Assembly (NCBI RefSeq): GCF_003692615.1
Contig: NZ_CP023540.1
Location: 124,001-188,000 of the forward strand
Direction: 5' to 3'
DNA length: 64,000 bases
Source: Chryseobacterium sp. 6424
Lineage (GTDB): Bacteria > Bacteroidota > Bacteroidia > Flavobacteriales > Weeksellaceae
Shown piece after piece: positions 52,638 to 61,826 of this stretch (the first letter of the stretch is position 1; each line of letters opens with the position of its first letter). A model generated the notes under the pieces. That model was not told where the DNA came from. It was given only the letters and a program-made list of their open reading frames with translations, and made no database searches. Both the position numbers and the translations under genes were made by a program.

Positions 52638-53308
52638 ATATTGCCACCATTACACTCGAAGACGCGTTGGAGCTTTTCAAAGTACCTTTCGACCTGCAAG
52701 AATTCGAGGGGCAACCGGTTTCTGTAGGTGTCGGCCGATTCGGGCCCTATGTAAAATGGGGCGAAACCTTCATAAGCATCCCAAAAGGGGAAGATCCTTT
52801 ATCTGTCACCCAGGAAAGGGCGGAAGAAATCATCCGTGAGAAACAGGCCGCCGACGCGCCTATCGCTACGTATAAAGGCGAACCGGTAACAAAAGGGACC
52901 GGTAGGTTCGGGCCTTTCATTAAATATCAGTCGCTTTTCATCAATGTGCCGAAACGATACGATTTTGACCATCTTTCACAGAGCGACATCAATGAACTTA
53001 TTGATGCGAAACTCGAAAAAGAAGCCAACAGGTACATCCGCCAGTGGGAAGACGAAAAAATTTCTATCGAAAATGGGCGCTGGGGACCTTTCATCAAATT
53101 CGGCAAAACAATGTTTAAAATACCGAAGAACAAGAAAGATGAAAAATATACCGCTGAAGAACTTGCGGAAGTAAGTTTAGAAGAGGTGAAAAAGTGGATC
53201 ACCGCACAGGATAAAAACGCCTTCAAAGAAAAACCGAAGAAAAAACCCGCTGTTAAGAAAGCCGCAGCTAAAAAACCGGCCGCTAAAAAGCCAGCAGCAA
53301 AAAAATAA
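52634..53308 (+). CDS. topA: DNA topoisomerase I, C-terminal part after the frameshift
   Basis: The remaining ~224 residues of TopA, with the C-terminal repeat modules (VGRFGPYVKWGETFISIPKG, GTGRFGPFIKYQSLFINVP, NGRWGPFIKFGKTMF) and a Lys/Ala/Pro-rich tail (KKPAAKKPAAKK) that probably contacts DNA. The frame is open upstream of ATG 52634 to the shift near 52615, so the ATG is internal to the original gene. The combined length, about 850 aa, fits flavobacterial TopA. Confidence 0.9.
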   Translation: MNIATITLEDALELFKVPFDLQEFEGQPVSVGVGRFGPYVKWGETFISIPKGEDPLSVTQERAEEIIREKQAADAPIATYKGEPVTKGTGRFGPFIKYQSLFINVPKRYDFDHLSQSDINELIDAKLEKEANRYIRQWEDEKISIENGRWGPFIKFGKTMFKIPKNKKDEKYTAEELAEVSLEEVKKWITAQDKNAFKEKPKKKPAVKKAAAKKPAAKKPAAKK

Positions 53309-53315
53309 AAACCTA

Positions 53316-53343
53316 ACGCCTCCTTTACAGAGGCGTATTTTTT
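53316..53343 (+). terminator. intrinsic terminator of topA
   Basis: 7-bp stem ACGCCTC (53316-53322) with GAGGCGT (53330-53336), then ATTTTTT. Confidence 0.82.
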
Positions 53344-53463
53344 GTGCAGTTCTTCAACGGATTGCGCTTTCTGATAATTTTTTCGTGATGAAACTCACAT
53401 TTTTCTTTTTTTAATTGAATTTTTAATTACATTTAAAAAAAATATGATCTACAATATTATTAT

Positions 53464-53481
53464 GTTAAACATATGTTTAAC
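53464..53481. promoter_or_regulatory. 18-bp perfect palindrome, possible operator
   Basis: GTTAAACATATGTTTAAC equals its own reverse complement, the form of a dimeric repressor site. It lies about 270 bases before the -7 box, too far for simple promoter occlusion, and could also be chance in AT-rich sequence. Confidence 0.35.
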
Positions 53482-53736
53482 CTATGGTTGTAGCACGAGG
53501 TATTTTGTACATTTTCCATGTTAAAAAGTGATTTTATTAAAGAAAATTATAAATTTAAATTTTAATTATGCCGAAAAATATTTTCTTTATTAAATTGCTC
53601 TAAAGTATTTACTGGCGGTCGTTTGTATTAATTTACAAGCAGTTGTAAAAAATATAAACAGGATGATTTTGTCGTATTTAGTAAAAAAAATTTACTGAAA
53701 ATTATCATTACATGTAAAATATTTGGTGAATATGTA

Positions 53737-53744
53737 TATATTTG
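53737..53744 (+). promoter_or_regulatory. -7 promoter box (TATATTTG) of the T9SS surface protein
   Basis: Exact TAnnTTTG match. It would give a leader of about 105 bases, unusually long for this window. Confidence 0.5.
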
Positions 53745-53757
53745 TCCCCACACACAG

Positions 53758-53787
53758 ATGAAAAAAATTAAAAACACAAACTCTTAG
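53758..53787 (+). CDS. possible nine-codon leader peptide
   Basis: ATG followed by eight sense codons and TAG (MKKIKNTNS) directly after the predicted transcription start. Whether it is translated is unknown; it could couple translation to expression of the large gene or be chance in A-rich sequence. Confidence 0.2.
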   Translation: MKKIKNTNS

Positions 53788-53856
53788 TTTTTAAGAAAAA
53801 CAACACAAAAGATGTAAAAAAAATTTCCAACAATTACGTTTGAAAATTTTTTTATC

Positions 53857-56800
53857 ATGACAAAAATTCATCTGTTAGCATTTTGCCTTTTGGCAAATTT
53901 GGCATATACACAAAAGTTAAATTATACCAAAGCTCCCAACAGTTATATTTATGATGTAGAGCAGGCCACAATCAATAATTACAGTGGTCTTTACATCCCT
54001 GTTAAAAAAGCTTACGATATGTGGGCTCAGTATGAGTATCTGAAGACTTCAGGTGCTTCAACCCCCATACCACCGGGGCAACAATCGGCTACGCTTCACT
54101 GGGAAGATGTTCCGGGGTTGGTGCAATCAGTCAGCATCGAGCCGGGCGCTACACCTTCAGATGCAAAGATCAAAGTACAGATACAAAAAGGCAGGGGCAA
54201 AGGAAACGCCGTGGTGGCCTTTAAAGTAGATGGTGTTATTTACTGGAGCTGGCACGTGTGGGTAACCGATAATCCTACAAACGGAGTTAATTACGGACAT
54301 GGCACTGAAACCGACATCAATGGTAACCCAGTCGCTATCACTTATATGGACCGTAACCTGGGGGCGGTGTCTTATGATTTTTTAGGGCACGACTGGCACA
54401 AATCCGGTGGTTTGATGTACGAATGGGGACGTAAGGATCCATTCCCGCCGCTTATCTATAAAGATGCCCAGTATTATGCGGTTTCCGGTGAGGTGGGCGA
54501 GCTGAAACACCCGCAAGTAGATCCGGTAAATACAATCCCTGTGAAGGTTCGTCCTTATAATGAGATTGAAAAGAACATGAAGTATTCGGTTAATAATCCG
54601 ATGACGTACATTATCAATACGGATACGGGTGGTAACTGGTTTTCGAGCAGCCGGTATAAAGTCCCTGGCGCTAGTCCTTCTTATGTGACATGGGATCTTT
54701 GGTCTGATAATGCCAAAGGCGCGAACAGTAACGGCAACAGCTCTAATGCCGCTTTAAGTAAAGAAAGCCTTTCGTATGAACTGAAATCCGAACTTGATCC
54801 CTGCCCAAGCGGCTGGCGAATTCCCTCTTACTACGGTCGGGAAACACAGAACAACAATCTGGCATTTTTCGGTAAGAAAGGAGATTGGAACAATGCGGAT
54901 ACCAATGTAAATAACCGTCAACTGTTTCCGGATGCGGTAAATCCACACCTGAACGGTATTAAAGTATATCCAGGCCTAGGTATGGATTTCGGGGAGGCTA
55001 ACGGCGGAGAACGTAACATAGGCCTGCTGCCAGTTCCTGGCGCTTATGTATATTATCCAAATTCAGTATCTCCTAATGCGCCGGTTGGGGTGATGTTTCA
55101 GGACAATGCGGCAAACGGTGGATGGTGGAGCTCAACTTATGCGTATGACGGAGCCAGAATTTTCTCAATGATTTCAGATCCGCACCGCAACAGTACGAGT
55201 GTGGGATTACATGCTGTTTTTAATAACCAAACCAACCCAACACGCTCTGGAAATGCAGTAAGATGTATGAAAGATCCCAACTTAGCATTAATTGGTGATT
55301 TTTCGACTGAATACATCACCGCTAATCAAAAAGTTGATGTAGAAGGATTGAATAACCCGAACTCTTATATCATTACCAATCAAACCATGCTGGCGATTCC
55401 TGTGAATAAAGCTTTTGCAGTGTACAGCCAAGTGCTTACCGATGGTGAAAAGCTGCCAGTAACCAATTTGGTAGCCCGCGTTTTATGGACAACCGATCCT
55501 GGGTTGGTGAAAAGTGTAAGTATCATGAAACACACTACGGAACTTCAGAGATCCTTCATTACCGTTTCATTAAACCCACAGATCAAAGGAAATGCGGTAA
55601 TCTCTCTACATCAAAACAGTATTGAGGATCCTGTGTTGTGGAGCTGGCACCTCTGGTCTGCCGAGGAAGATCCTACCAAAAATACCATTTCCTATACCAC
55701 GGAAACTCCTTTGCCGGTACAGTACAATTTCATAAATGCTACGCAAAGCAAACTTCCGCCGCTTACCACTGTTTTTATGGACCGTAACTTAGGCGCCATC
55801 TCTGCTGATATTGAAAGTGGCAAAGCCAACGGATTACATTACCAGTGGGGCAGAAAAGATCCCATCCCAAATTTCGTTGCCGGAAATTCCTCACGCATAT
55901 TTATCGGTGTAGGCAATAATCCTGCTTTTCCGCCTGTTGCGGGTGGCGCCAACAACCCTTTGGCAGAAATTAACGGGACTACTTACGATAACACATTCAC
56001 TGTGCCATATAATATTTATAGTGTGCCTAACTCGGGCGTGAATAAAAATATGCTGTATGCTGTACAGAATCCGCTTAAATTCATGTACCGTCCGGGCACG
56101 GGGAATATATATGATGGTGGTAACCATTATGCCAATGACCTGACAAAAGTCCGTGACTGGGTGTCGGACGAGAAGGGTAAAGCAGCGGAGCGCTGGGGCC
56201 ACGGCGGCAAGAAATCGCCCTTCGACCCGTGTCCTGAAGGTTGGCGCGTACCCGATGTTTCTCTGGTGAATCTTTACAATGGGTCTAAGGGATCATCGCC
56301 CTGGTACAATGGTTATCGGGCAGATGCTTATGGGAAACCCGGTGTCATTCAGGATCAGTGGCATAGTGTAGGCACTTACTATGGCGGTACTGCCCATACG
56401 AACGGTTGGAAGTTTGAAAATTCAACTTACAGCCACGGTCATTATCCGAATGATGGGATTCGTGGGGAACTTGGTGATGCCAAAATGACTTTGAACAGAT
56501 CAGGTGTGTGGACTGCCGCCATGGCTGATCTGGATACCGGTTTTGCCCTCGCCATTCAGTTTCAGGGAGATAAAATGCAGACCGGGACGGGCGTTTATCC
56601 TCAGGCTGGGCTTAGTGTAAGATGTGCCAAAGATGAGAAACGGCTGCTAGGCACCCCAGCGCAGGCTACCAAACCATATACGCCTACGCCATCTGTACCG
56701 AAAGCCACCCCTGTACAATCTGCACAGCTACAGGTATATCCAAATCCTTTTAGAGAGATTTTTAATATTACCCAAAACGCGAGTTATGAGATCTATGACT

Positions 56801-56937
56801 TCAGCGGGAAACTTTTGCAACAAGGGAAGTCAAATAACCAAAAAGTGAATGCCTCAGGATTACAGAAAGGAAATTATCTCCTAAAACTAACGCTGGAGGA
56901 TGGTACTGTAGCAAGTAAAAAACTCATTAAAGAATAA
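53857..56937 (+). CDS. large secreted protein: two FISUMP-like halves and a T9SS sorting domain
   Basis: A 1026-aa exported protein (signal HLLAFCLLANLAYTQ). It consists of two homologous halves of about 480 residues. Each has a WSWH(V/L)W segment, MDRNLGA, a WGRKDP motif, DPCP(S/E)GWR and a closing VRC(M/A)KD; these are features of FISUMP (Fibrobacter major paralogous) domains. The C-terminal ~75 residues form a type A sorting domain (LQVYPNPFREIFNITQN; IYDFSGKLLQQGKS; LKLTLEDGTVASKKLIKE). It is probably a surface adhesin. Internal duplication is clear; the ligand is unknown. Confidence 0.88.
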   Translation: MTKIHLLAFCLLANLAYTQKLNYTKAPNSYIYDVEQATINNYSGLYIPVKKAYDMWAQYEYLKTSGASTPIPPGQQSATLHWEDVPGLVQSVSIEPGATPSDAKIKVQIQKGRGKGNAVVAFKVDGVIYWSWHVWVTDNPTNGVNYGHGTETDINGNPVAITYMDRNLGAVSYDFLGHDWHKSGGLMYEWGRKDPFPPLIYKDAQYYAVSGEVGELKHPQVDPVNTIPVKVRPYNEIEKNMKYSVNNPMTYIINTDTGGNWFSSSRYKVPGASPSYVTWDLWSDNAKGANSNGNSSNAALSKESLSYELKSELDPCPSGWRIPSYYGRETQNNNLAFFGKKGDWNNADTNVNNRQLFPDAVNPHLNGIKVYPGLGMDFGEANGGERNIGLLPVPGAYVYYPNSVSPNAPVGVMFQDNAANGGWWSSTYAYDGARIFSMISDPHRNSTSVGLHAVFNNQTNPTRSGNAVRCMKDPNLALIGDFSTEYITANQKVDVEGLNNPNSYIITNQTMLAIPVNKAFAVYSQVLTDGEKLPVTNLVARVLWTTDPGLVKSVSIMKHTTELQRSFITVSLNPQIKGNAVISLHQNSIEDPVLWSWHLWSAEEDPTKNTISYTTETPLPVQYNFINATQSKLPPLTTVFMDRNLGAISADIESGKANGLHYQWGRKDPIPNFVAGNSSRIFIGVGNNPAFPPVAGGANNPLAEINGTTYDNTFTVPYNIYSVPNSGVNKNMLYAVQNPLKFMYRPGTGNIYDGGNHYANDLTKVRDWVSDEKGKAAERWGHGGKKSPFDPCPEGWRVPDVSLVNLYNGSKGSSPWYNGYRADAYGKPGVIQDQWHSVGTYYGGTAHTNGWKFENSTYSHGHYPNDGIRGELGDAKMTLNRSGVWTAAMADLDTGFALAIQFQGDKMQTGTGVYPQAGLSVRCAKDEKRLLGTPAQATKPYTPTPSVPKATPVQSAQLQVYPNPFREIFNITQNASYEIYDFSGKLLQQGKSNNQKVNASGLQKGNYLLKLTLEDGTVASKKLIKE

Positions 56938-56960
56938 TAGTTGATTTTTCATGTCAAAAG

Positions 56961-56993
56961 AACCGTTCGGAAGTATTTCTGGGCGGTTTTTTC
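56961..56993 (+). terminator. terminator of the T9SS surface protein
   Basis: 8-bp stem AACCGTTC (56961-56968) with GGGCGGTT (56981-56988), two G-U pairs, then a run of T. Confidence 0.75.
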
Positions 56994-57026
56994 GATTATT
57001 ACAAGAGTTTAGGTGGCTATTTTGTT

Positions 57027-57034
57027 TATTTTTG
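57027..57034 (+). promoter_or_regulatory. -7 promoter box (TATTTTTG) before the ureohydrolase-fold gene
   Basis: Exact TAnnTTTG match 26 bases before ATG 57061. Confidence 0.5.
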
Positions 57035-57060
57035 TCATCTCTATCATTAAAAAAATAATC

Positions 57061-58137
57061 ATGCATCTGGAAGACGTTTTGGTTCCCCCGGCAAAAATCA
57101 CCACCGAAAAATGGCAGCTTGGCAGTTTGGTTCATTCTGAAATTAAAGAAGGTGGCCTCGTACTTATTTTTTGTACAGATTACCGTGGCGCGGCGATTTC
57201 AGCAGCCATCAATGCAGATTTTACAGGTGTTCGGCAAGAGCTGTATCAATTATCAAAACTCGATTTTACTTTGCCGATTTGCGATTTAGGAGATCTGATT
57301 TCAGGGAAAACCATTCAGGACACGCATTATATTCTGGAAGAAATCGTAACCACGTGTCTTCAAAAGAACGCGCTGCCCATCATCATCGGTGGCAGTAACG
57401 AGCTGGCCTATCCGCTATATTCCGCGCTGAATGCCTACCGGAAAAACCTGCAATATACCCAGGTTTCAAATATCGTATCGCTGGGCGATCAGGGTGGGGA
57501 TGTCGATGAGCTCAACTTTCTTTCAAGAATCTTCAGTTCCAAACATTTCACGTTAAAAAATTACCATCATCTGGCATATCAAAAACACTTAAACGAAACG
57601 AATTCAGTAAAGCTGATGAAAGAAGTAGACTTTGAAGTGAAAAGATTGGCTGATATGATGAATACTACCGAACATACGGAGCCTTACTTCCGCCGAGCCG
57701 ATTTGGTGACGGTTAATTGTGACGCGGTAGAAAGTTTCAGTGAGCCATTTTCAGTACATCCGCAGGTTAATGGGCTCAACCGCCGCGAAATCTGCGCTTA
57801 CATGAAAGAAGCTGGCCTTAGCGACCGGCTGCTGGCTACAGGCATTTTTAATTATCATCCGACACAGAAAAACCAGCTCAATCAGCAGCTTCTGGCGCAA
57901 ATGATTTGGTATTTAGTGGAAGGAATCAATATCCAGCGGTCGCACCCGAAAGAAAGAAAGTATGAAACCTTTTGGGTGTTGGTGGAAGATGAGCAATATG
58001 CATTTCAGCGCGATACTTTTACCGGTTTGTGGTATTTCGGCGCTGATGAAAATCCTGAGAAGTTGATGCCGTGTGCGCCACAGGATTATGAAGCAGCGAA
58101 AAGAGGCAGGCTGAACGCGCGTTTCTTTAAAACATAA
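57061..58137 (+). CDS. ureohydrolase (arginase/formiminoglutamase)-fold protein with degenerate metal site
   Basis: A 358-aa protein of the arginase fold. The start is ATG 57061 (MHLEDVLVPPAKIT); the frame is open further upstream. Typical metal motifs are altered: GGDHS is GGSNE (110-114), DAHxD is replaced by a segment reading GDQGGDVDE (142-150), and SxDxD is VNCD (Asp221 kept). So several Mn ligands are missing, and activity as arginase or formiminoglutamase is doubtful. In related genomes this gene is often called formimidoylglutamase. It lies just before the polysaccharide operon but is not obviously part of it. Confidence 0.8.
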   Translation: MHLEDVLVPPAKITTEKWQLGSLVHSEIKEGGLVLIFCTDYRGAAISAAINADFTGVRQELYQLSKLDFTLPICDLGDLISGKTIQDTHYILEEIVTTCLQKNALPIIIGGSNELAYPLYSALNAYRKNLQYTQVSNIVSLGDQGGDVDELNFLSRIFSSKHFTLKNYHHLAYQKHLNETNSVKLMKEVDFEVKRLADMMNTTEHTEPYFRRADLVTVNCDAVESFSEPFSVHPQVNGLNRREICAYMKEAGLSDRLLATGIFNYHPTQKNQLNQQLLAQMIWYLVEGINIQRSHPKERKYETFWVLVEDEQYAFQRDTFTGLWYFGADENPEKLMPCAPQDYEAAKRGRLNARFFKT

Positions 58138-58158
58138 AATGCAGATAACTAACACAGA

Positions 58159-59694
58159 ATGATGAAATTTTTACTGCAAAAACGCCTGAATCCTGTTTTG
58201 CTTGTTTTGCTGGCTGTGGTCATTAAACTGCCGATGCTGTTGACGGGTTACATTCAGGAGGATGCGTTTATTACCTGGCGTGTGGCGCGTAACCTGCTGA
58301 CCGATGGTGTGATAGGTTTCAACGGTTTAGAGCGGATTTCGGCTTCTACCACCCATCTATATGTGTTGGTCTCAGCTTTTTTTCAGCTTATTTTCGGTAC
58401 CTACTTTATCTATCCTCTTTTGGTGTTCAGCAGTGCGCTTTTTGCTGTAGGAACATTGTGGCTTGCACGAATCCTTTTTACGGATAAGCCTTATAAGCAG
58501 GCATTGTTCGTTGTTTTTTTGAATATGATGCCGCCCGCGCTAGCCGCCTCAGAGTTGGGTATGGAGTATGGGATCTTGTTTTTTTTGTATTGCGGGTTAC
58601 TGTATTTCGGGCTTTACAGGCGTATGCGGTGGGCTTTTCTTATCTTCCCCATCCTGCTGCTCTGGACCCGGCTGGATGCCGCAGTATTTCTGGTAGTGGC
58701 TTTTTTGGCAGAACTGGCTATTTCAAGGAAAATTAATTATACCTATATATTAGGCGGTCTCATTGGTTTGGGGAGTGTGGTGGGTTTTAACTATGTTTAT
58801 TTCGGGGAGATTGTAAATCATACCATCACGGCGAAAAAAATCGCCTATAAAAACCTTATTTCCAACGATAGCCTGCAGTTTCTACTTTATCAATGGGCGT
58901 ATTATGGTGGGCTTATTAAAAAATACTCTTTGTTCACATTGGTGATCTTTGTGCTGTTTCTGCTGTTTTTGGGGTATGTTATTGCCAGGATCATCAGAAA
59001 GCGCGCCTTGGGGCGCACTGCGGCCATTATCCTGCTGGCGATCACTGGTTTTGCGCTGTTGAAAATCACGTTGTTTGCTTTCCTGAAAGCGTATTTCGAT
59101 TGGTATTACTGGCTGCCGCGGGTGTTTCTGTTTGTGGTGATGCTGTATTATTTAATAGAGTACCTGCCATTTACAGCACGAAAGAAAACTTTAATGATAG
59201 GTAGTGCCGCTGCGGTCTTATATCTGTTTCAGATGTTGCAGTCGTGGACGATCGGTTATATGGAAAAAAATCAGCGGTTTACGATTGCCTGGGAAATCAG
59301 TGAAGATACCTCCGGGCTTGCACATTCAATCCTACTTGAGCCGGCGGGCATCATTCCGTTCTATACCGAACTCTATACTTATGATGAAGTAGGGCTGGTG
59401 AATGCGAAAGTTACCGCGCAAATGATCGAAGATGAACAGTTTTGGTGGATCAACACGGTGAAAGCCTATCAGCCTGATTATCTGTTGACCGTAGGGCACA
59501 AAGCAGAGTCGGGGAGTGGTTATTACCGGCTTTCAGAAGAAGATAGACACTATTTTTCCCAGCATTATGAGTTGGTAAAAGCCTATCCGATTGCGAAGAT
59601 CCATCAGGGCGCGCCGCCGCTGCTCCGCTGGATTTACACGATACGGCCTTTGGGCAAAGATTATTATCTGTACAAGACCAAAACTGCCAGATGA
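58159..59694 (+). CDS. GT-C-type membrane glycosyltransferase-like protein
   Basis: A 511-aa polytopic protein with ten or more helices in the first ~380 residues and a soluble C-terminal domain. The first periplasmic loop has QEDAFITWRVARNLLTDG with an acidic pair, typical of GT-C lipid-linked sugar transferases, and LLLWTRLDAAVF follows. It would add a sugar on the periplasmic side. An alternative ATG lies one codon in. It is the first gene of a tight polysaccharide operon; its stop overlaps the next start. Confidence 0.78.
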   Translation: MMKFLLQKRLNPVLLVLLAVVIKLPMLLTGYIQEDAFITWRVARNLLTDGVIGFNGLERISASTTHLYVLVSAFFQLIFGTYFIYPLLVFSSALFAVGTLWLARILFTDKPYKQALFVVFLNMMPPALAASELGMEYGILFFLYCGLLYFGLYRRMRWAFLIFPILLLWTRLDAAVFLVVAFLAELAISRKINYTYILGGLIGLGSVVGFNYVYFGEIVNHTITAKKIAYKNLISNDSLQFLLYQWAYYGGLIKKYSLFTLVIFVLFLLFLGYVIARIIRKRALGRTAAIILLAITGFALLKITLFAFLKAYFDWYYWLPRVFLFVVMLYYLIEYLPFTARKKTLMIGSAAAVLYLFQMLQSWTIGYMEKNQRFTIAWEISEDTSGLAHSILLEPAGIIPFYTELYTYDEVGLVNAKVTAQMIEDEQFWWINTVKAYQPDYLLTVGHKAESGSGYYRLSEEDRHYFSQHYELVKAYPIAKIHQGAPPLLRWIYTIRPLGKDYYLYKTKTAR

Positions 59695-60692
59695 TGATAA
59701 AAGTTTCAGTTATTGTACCGGTTTATAACGTTGAAAAATACCTCAGGGGCTGCCTAGGTTCTTTAGTGGGGCAAACACTTCCTGGTCTTGAAGTTATTGT
59801 TGTAAACGACGGAAGTACCGATGGCTCACAGCAAATCATTGATGAGTTTGCCCAGAAATATCCTTTTATTAAATCTTTCGTTAAGGAAAATGGCGGCTTA
59901 AGTGATGCCCGGAATTTTGGCCTCCGTCATGCGGTGGGAGCGTATATAGGTTTTGTAGATTCGGATGATACGGTGGCAGCGCAGATGTTTGCTGAAATGT
60001 ACAGTTTGGCCGAAAGACACAATGCAGGAATGGTCATCTGTAACCTTCAGAAAGTTGATGAAACGGGAAAAGTACGGCAGAAACTTCCGCAAATACCTCA
60101 ACTGCCGGAGCGGGTTGTGCTGGAGGAGCATTTCTCAGCCTTTTCGGATCTTTCTTATTTTGCTTGTAATAAAATCTTCAGGAAAGACCTCTTCAATGGT
60201 AAAAAATTCAAAAAAGGAGTTCATTTCGAGGATATCCAACTAATCCCACAATTATTGCTACAATGCAAAACCATCGCGCATACCAATGAATATCTCTATA
60301 ATTACCTGGAACGGACAGATTCGATCACCAGGACACATACCGCCAAAGGGTTAGATATCCTTCATGCAGTAGAAGAGGTGACAGCAGCATTTGAGCGATC
60401 CAGGTACGCGCATAAGACCAGGGAGTTGCGAAATTTCCAGATACTGGAAGGTGTATATACATTCCTGGCTTATTTGGCCTTGGTAAAAGACGACGTCCTC
60501 TATCGGATGATGTCTGCAGAATTTAAGAAATACCGCACGAAATATGGTTTTTCATTTTTAGAAATATTGCGTTATCAGCGTTTTGAAAAGAATTATCTGT
60601 TATATTTGCCAACGAAGAAAAAAATTTATTACCTACTCTATTTCCTGAAGCAAGAAAAGCTGCTGCGGAAGTTATTGCGCCACCGTTCTTAG
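59691..60692 (+). CDS. family 2 glycosyltransferase
   Basis: A 333-aa GT-A fold enzyme. The opening is VSVIVPVYNVEKYLRGCLGS; the DXD-type motif is in GFVDSDDTV, and VNDGSTDGSQQI marks the nucleotide-sugar site. The C-terminal third is basic. It overlaps the GT-C gene by four bases (a second ATG at 59694 overlaps by one) and touches the polymerase gene start. It likely adds a sugar to the lipid-linked repeat unit. Confidence 0.92.
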   Translation: MMIKVSVIVPVYNVEKYLRGCLGSLVGQTLPGLEVIVVNDGSTDGSQQIIDEFAQKYPFIKSFVKENGGLSDARNFGLRHAVGAYIGFVDSDDTVAAQMFAEMYSLAERHNAGMVICNLQKVDETGKVRQKLPQIPQLPERVVLEEHFSAFSDLSYFACNKIFRKDLFNGKKFKKGVHFEDIQLIPQLLLQCKTIAHTNEYLYNYLERTDSITRTHTAKGLDILHAVEEVTAAFERSRYAHKTRELRNFQILEGVYTFLAYLALVKDDVLYRMMSAEFKKYRTKYGFSFLEILRYQRFEKNYLLYLPTKKKIYYLLYFLKQEKLLRKLLRHRS

Positions 60693-61823
60693 ATGCCCGT
60701 CCTGCACCCCATTTTTATGCTGATTTTTGTGTTTCTTGCAGTGGCGAGTTACATGGAAATCTTTAGGCTTGAAAAAAAACAGTCTGTATTCGTTTGGATA
60801 GCCGCCTTGCTGATTATTTTGGCGGTAGGATTACGGATTGATGTGGGGGCGGATTATCCGGTCTACCGGATGCTTTTTTCTGGCTTTGCGATTTATACGA
60901 CGTACGGCGATGTATTGGATAAGGCGCTCTTTCGCCCAAATACCGAAGAGATTGAATGGATTTTTGTACTCATCAACAAGTTGGTTTTCGATTTTGGTTT
61001 GCCTTTCTATATCGTGACATTGGTGATGGCGATGATTACGGTTTCGCTGAAGTTCACCACCATTTATAAAAATGTGGCTTTCCCTGCGCTGGCCATTATG
61101 TTTTACTTCATGCCTATCATGTTCTTTGAAGATTCCGGACAAATGCGGCAGGGGCTGGGGATTGCGGTGTGTGTGGCTTCGTTCAAATTCATTAAAGAGC
61201 GTAATCTGCCAATGTTTCTGCTTTGCATTTATATCGCCTTGGGTTTTCATAAAACGTCCATCGTCTTTCTACCAGCGTACTGGATCGTAAAAATCCCAAT
61301 GAATCAGAAGAGGATTTTCTGGGTGCTGATCATTGCCCTGATCGCTTCTCCGCTGGAGTTGTATCGCCTGGCGGATGGGTTCTTCAGTACTTTGGCGCCG
61401 CAAGATATTTCCGGTGCGTACAGCGGTTATGTAGATGACAAATACTATGGCGGGCAGGTAGAAACTGGCCTTAATGATCTTGTGAAACTTATTTTTATTG
61501 TAATTTTAATCCGCTATGATAAAGAAGGTTGCGATGAGGTTTGGTGGTACGAATACATGCGGAATTTAGCCGTATTCGGGTTGGCTTTGTTTTATTTCTT
61601 CCGGTCTAATGAGATTTTTGCGGTACGTTTACCGGGTGCGTATATGTTTTTCTTAACCATGTTTTGCCTTACCAATCTGGTATATGCGGTAAACGGGCGC
61701 GCGCGACAATTACTGTATTTCGGCTTTATGATATATTTTATAGCGATGTTTTTTTATTTTGGCAGCGGCAACGGACACCGTGGCGGTTTTACGACAGACC
61801 GTTATAAGAATGCAATCTGGTAA
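60693..61823 (+). CDS. EpsG-family polysaccharide polymerase (Wzy-like)
   Basis: A 376-aa membrane protein with about ten helices and the EpsG pattern VGLRIDVGADYPVYRMLF, followed by FFEDSGQMRQGLGIAVCVAS. These proteins polymerise repeat units of exopolysaccharide. It starts directly after the upstream stop. Together with the Wzx-like protein at the window start it could form a Wzx/Wzy system, but the two lie 58 kb apart. Confidence 0.85.
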   Translation: MPVLHPIFMLIFVFLAVASYMEIFRLEKKQSVFVWIAALLIILAVGLRIDVGADYPVYRMLFSGFAIYTTYGDVLDKALFRPNTEEIEWIFVLINKLVFDFGLPFYIVTLVMAMITVSLKFTTIYKNVAFPALAIMFYFMPIMFFEDSGQMRQGLGIAVCVASFKFIKERNLPMFLLCIYIALGFHKTSIVFLPAYWIVKIPMNQKRIFWVLIIALIASPLELYRLADGFFSTLAPQDISGAYSGYVDDKYYGGQVETGLNDLVKLIFIVILIRYDKEGCDEVWWYEYMRNLAVFGLALFYFFRSNEIFAVRLPGAYMFFLTMFCLTNLVYAVNGRARQLLYFGFMIYFIAMFFYFGSGNGHRGGFTTDRYKNAIW

Positions 61824-61826
61824 CTG

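Larger units (their letters stand above)
53344..53856. other. 513-base AT-rich intergenic region
   Basis: No gene longer than a few codons is seen. It holds an 18-bp perfect palindrome (53464-53481), a -7 box (53737-53744) and a nine-codon leader reading frame (53758-53787). Long A and T runs dominate, so it may be a regulatory region for the large surface protein downstream. Confidence 0.7.

Noticed and set aside
50751..53308. Programmed ribosomal frameshift in topA
   Set aside because: The site is a plain T4 run without a slippery heptamer, and TopA is not known to use frameshifting; an indel is simpler.
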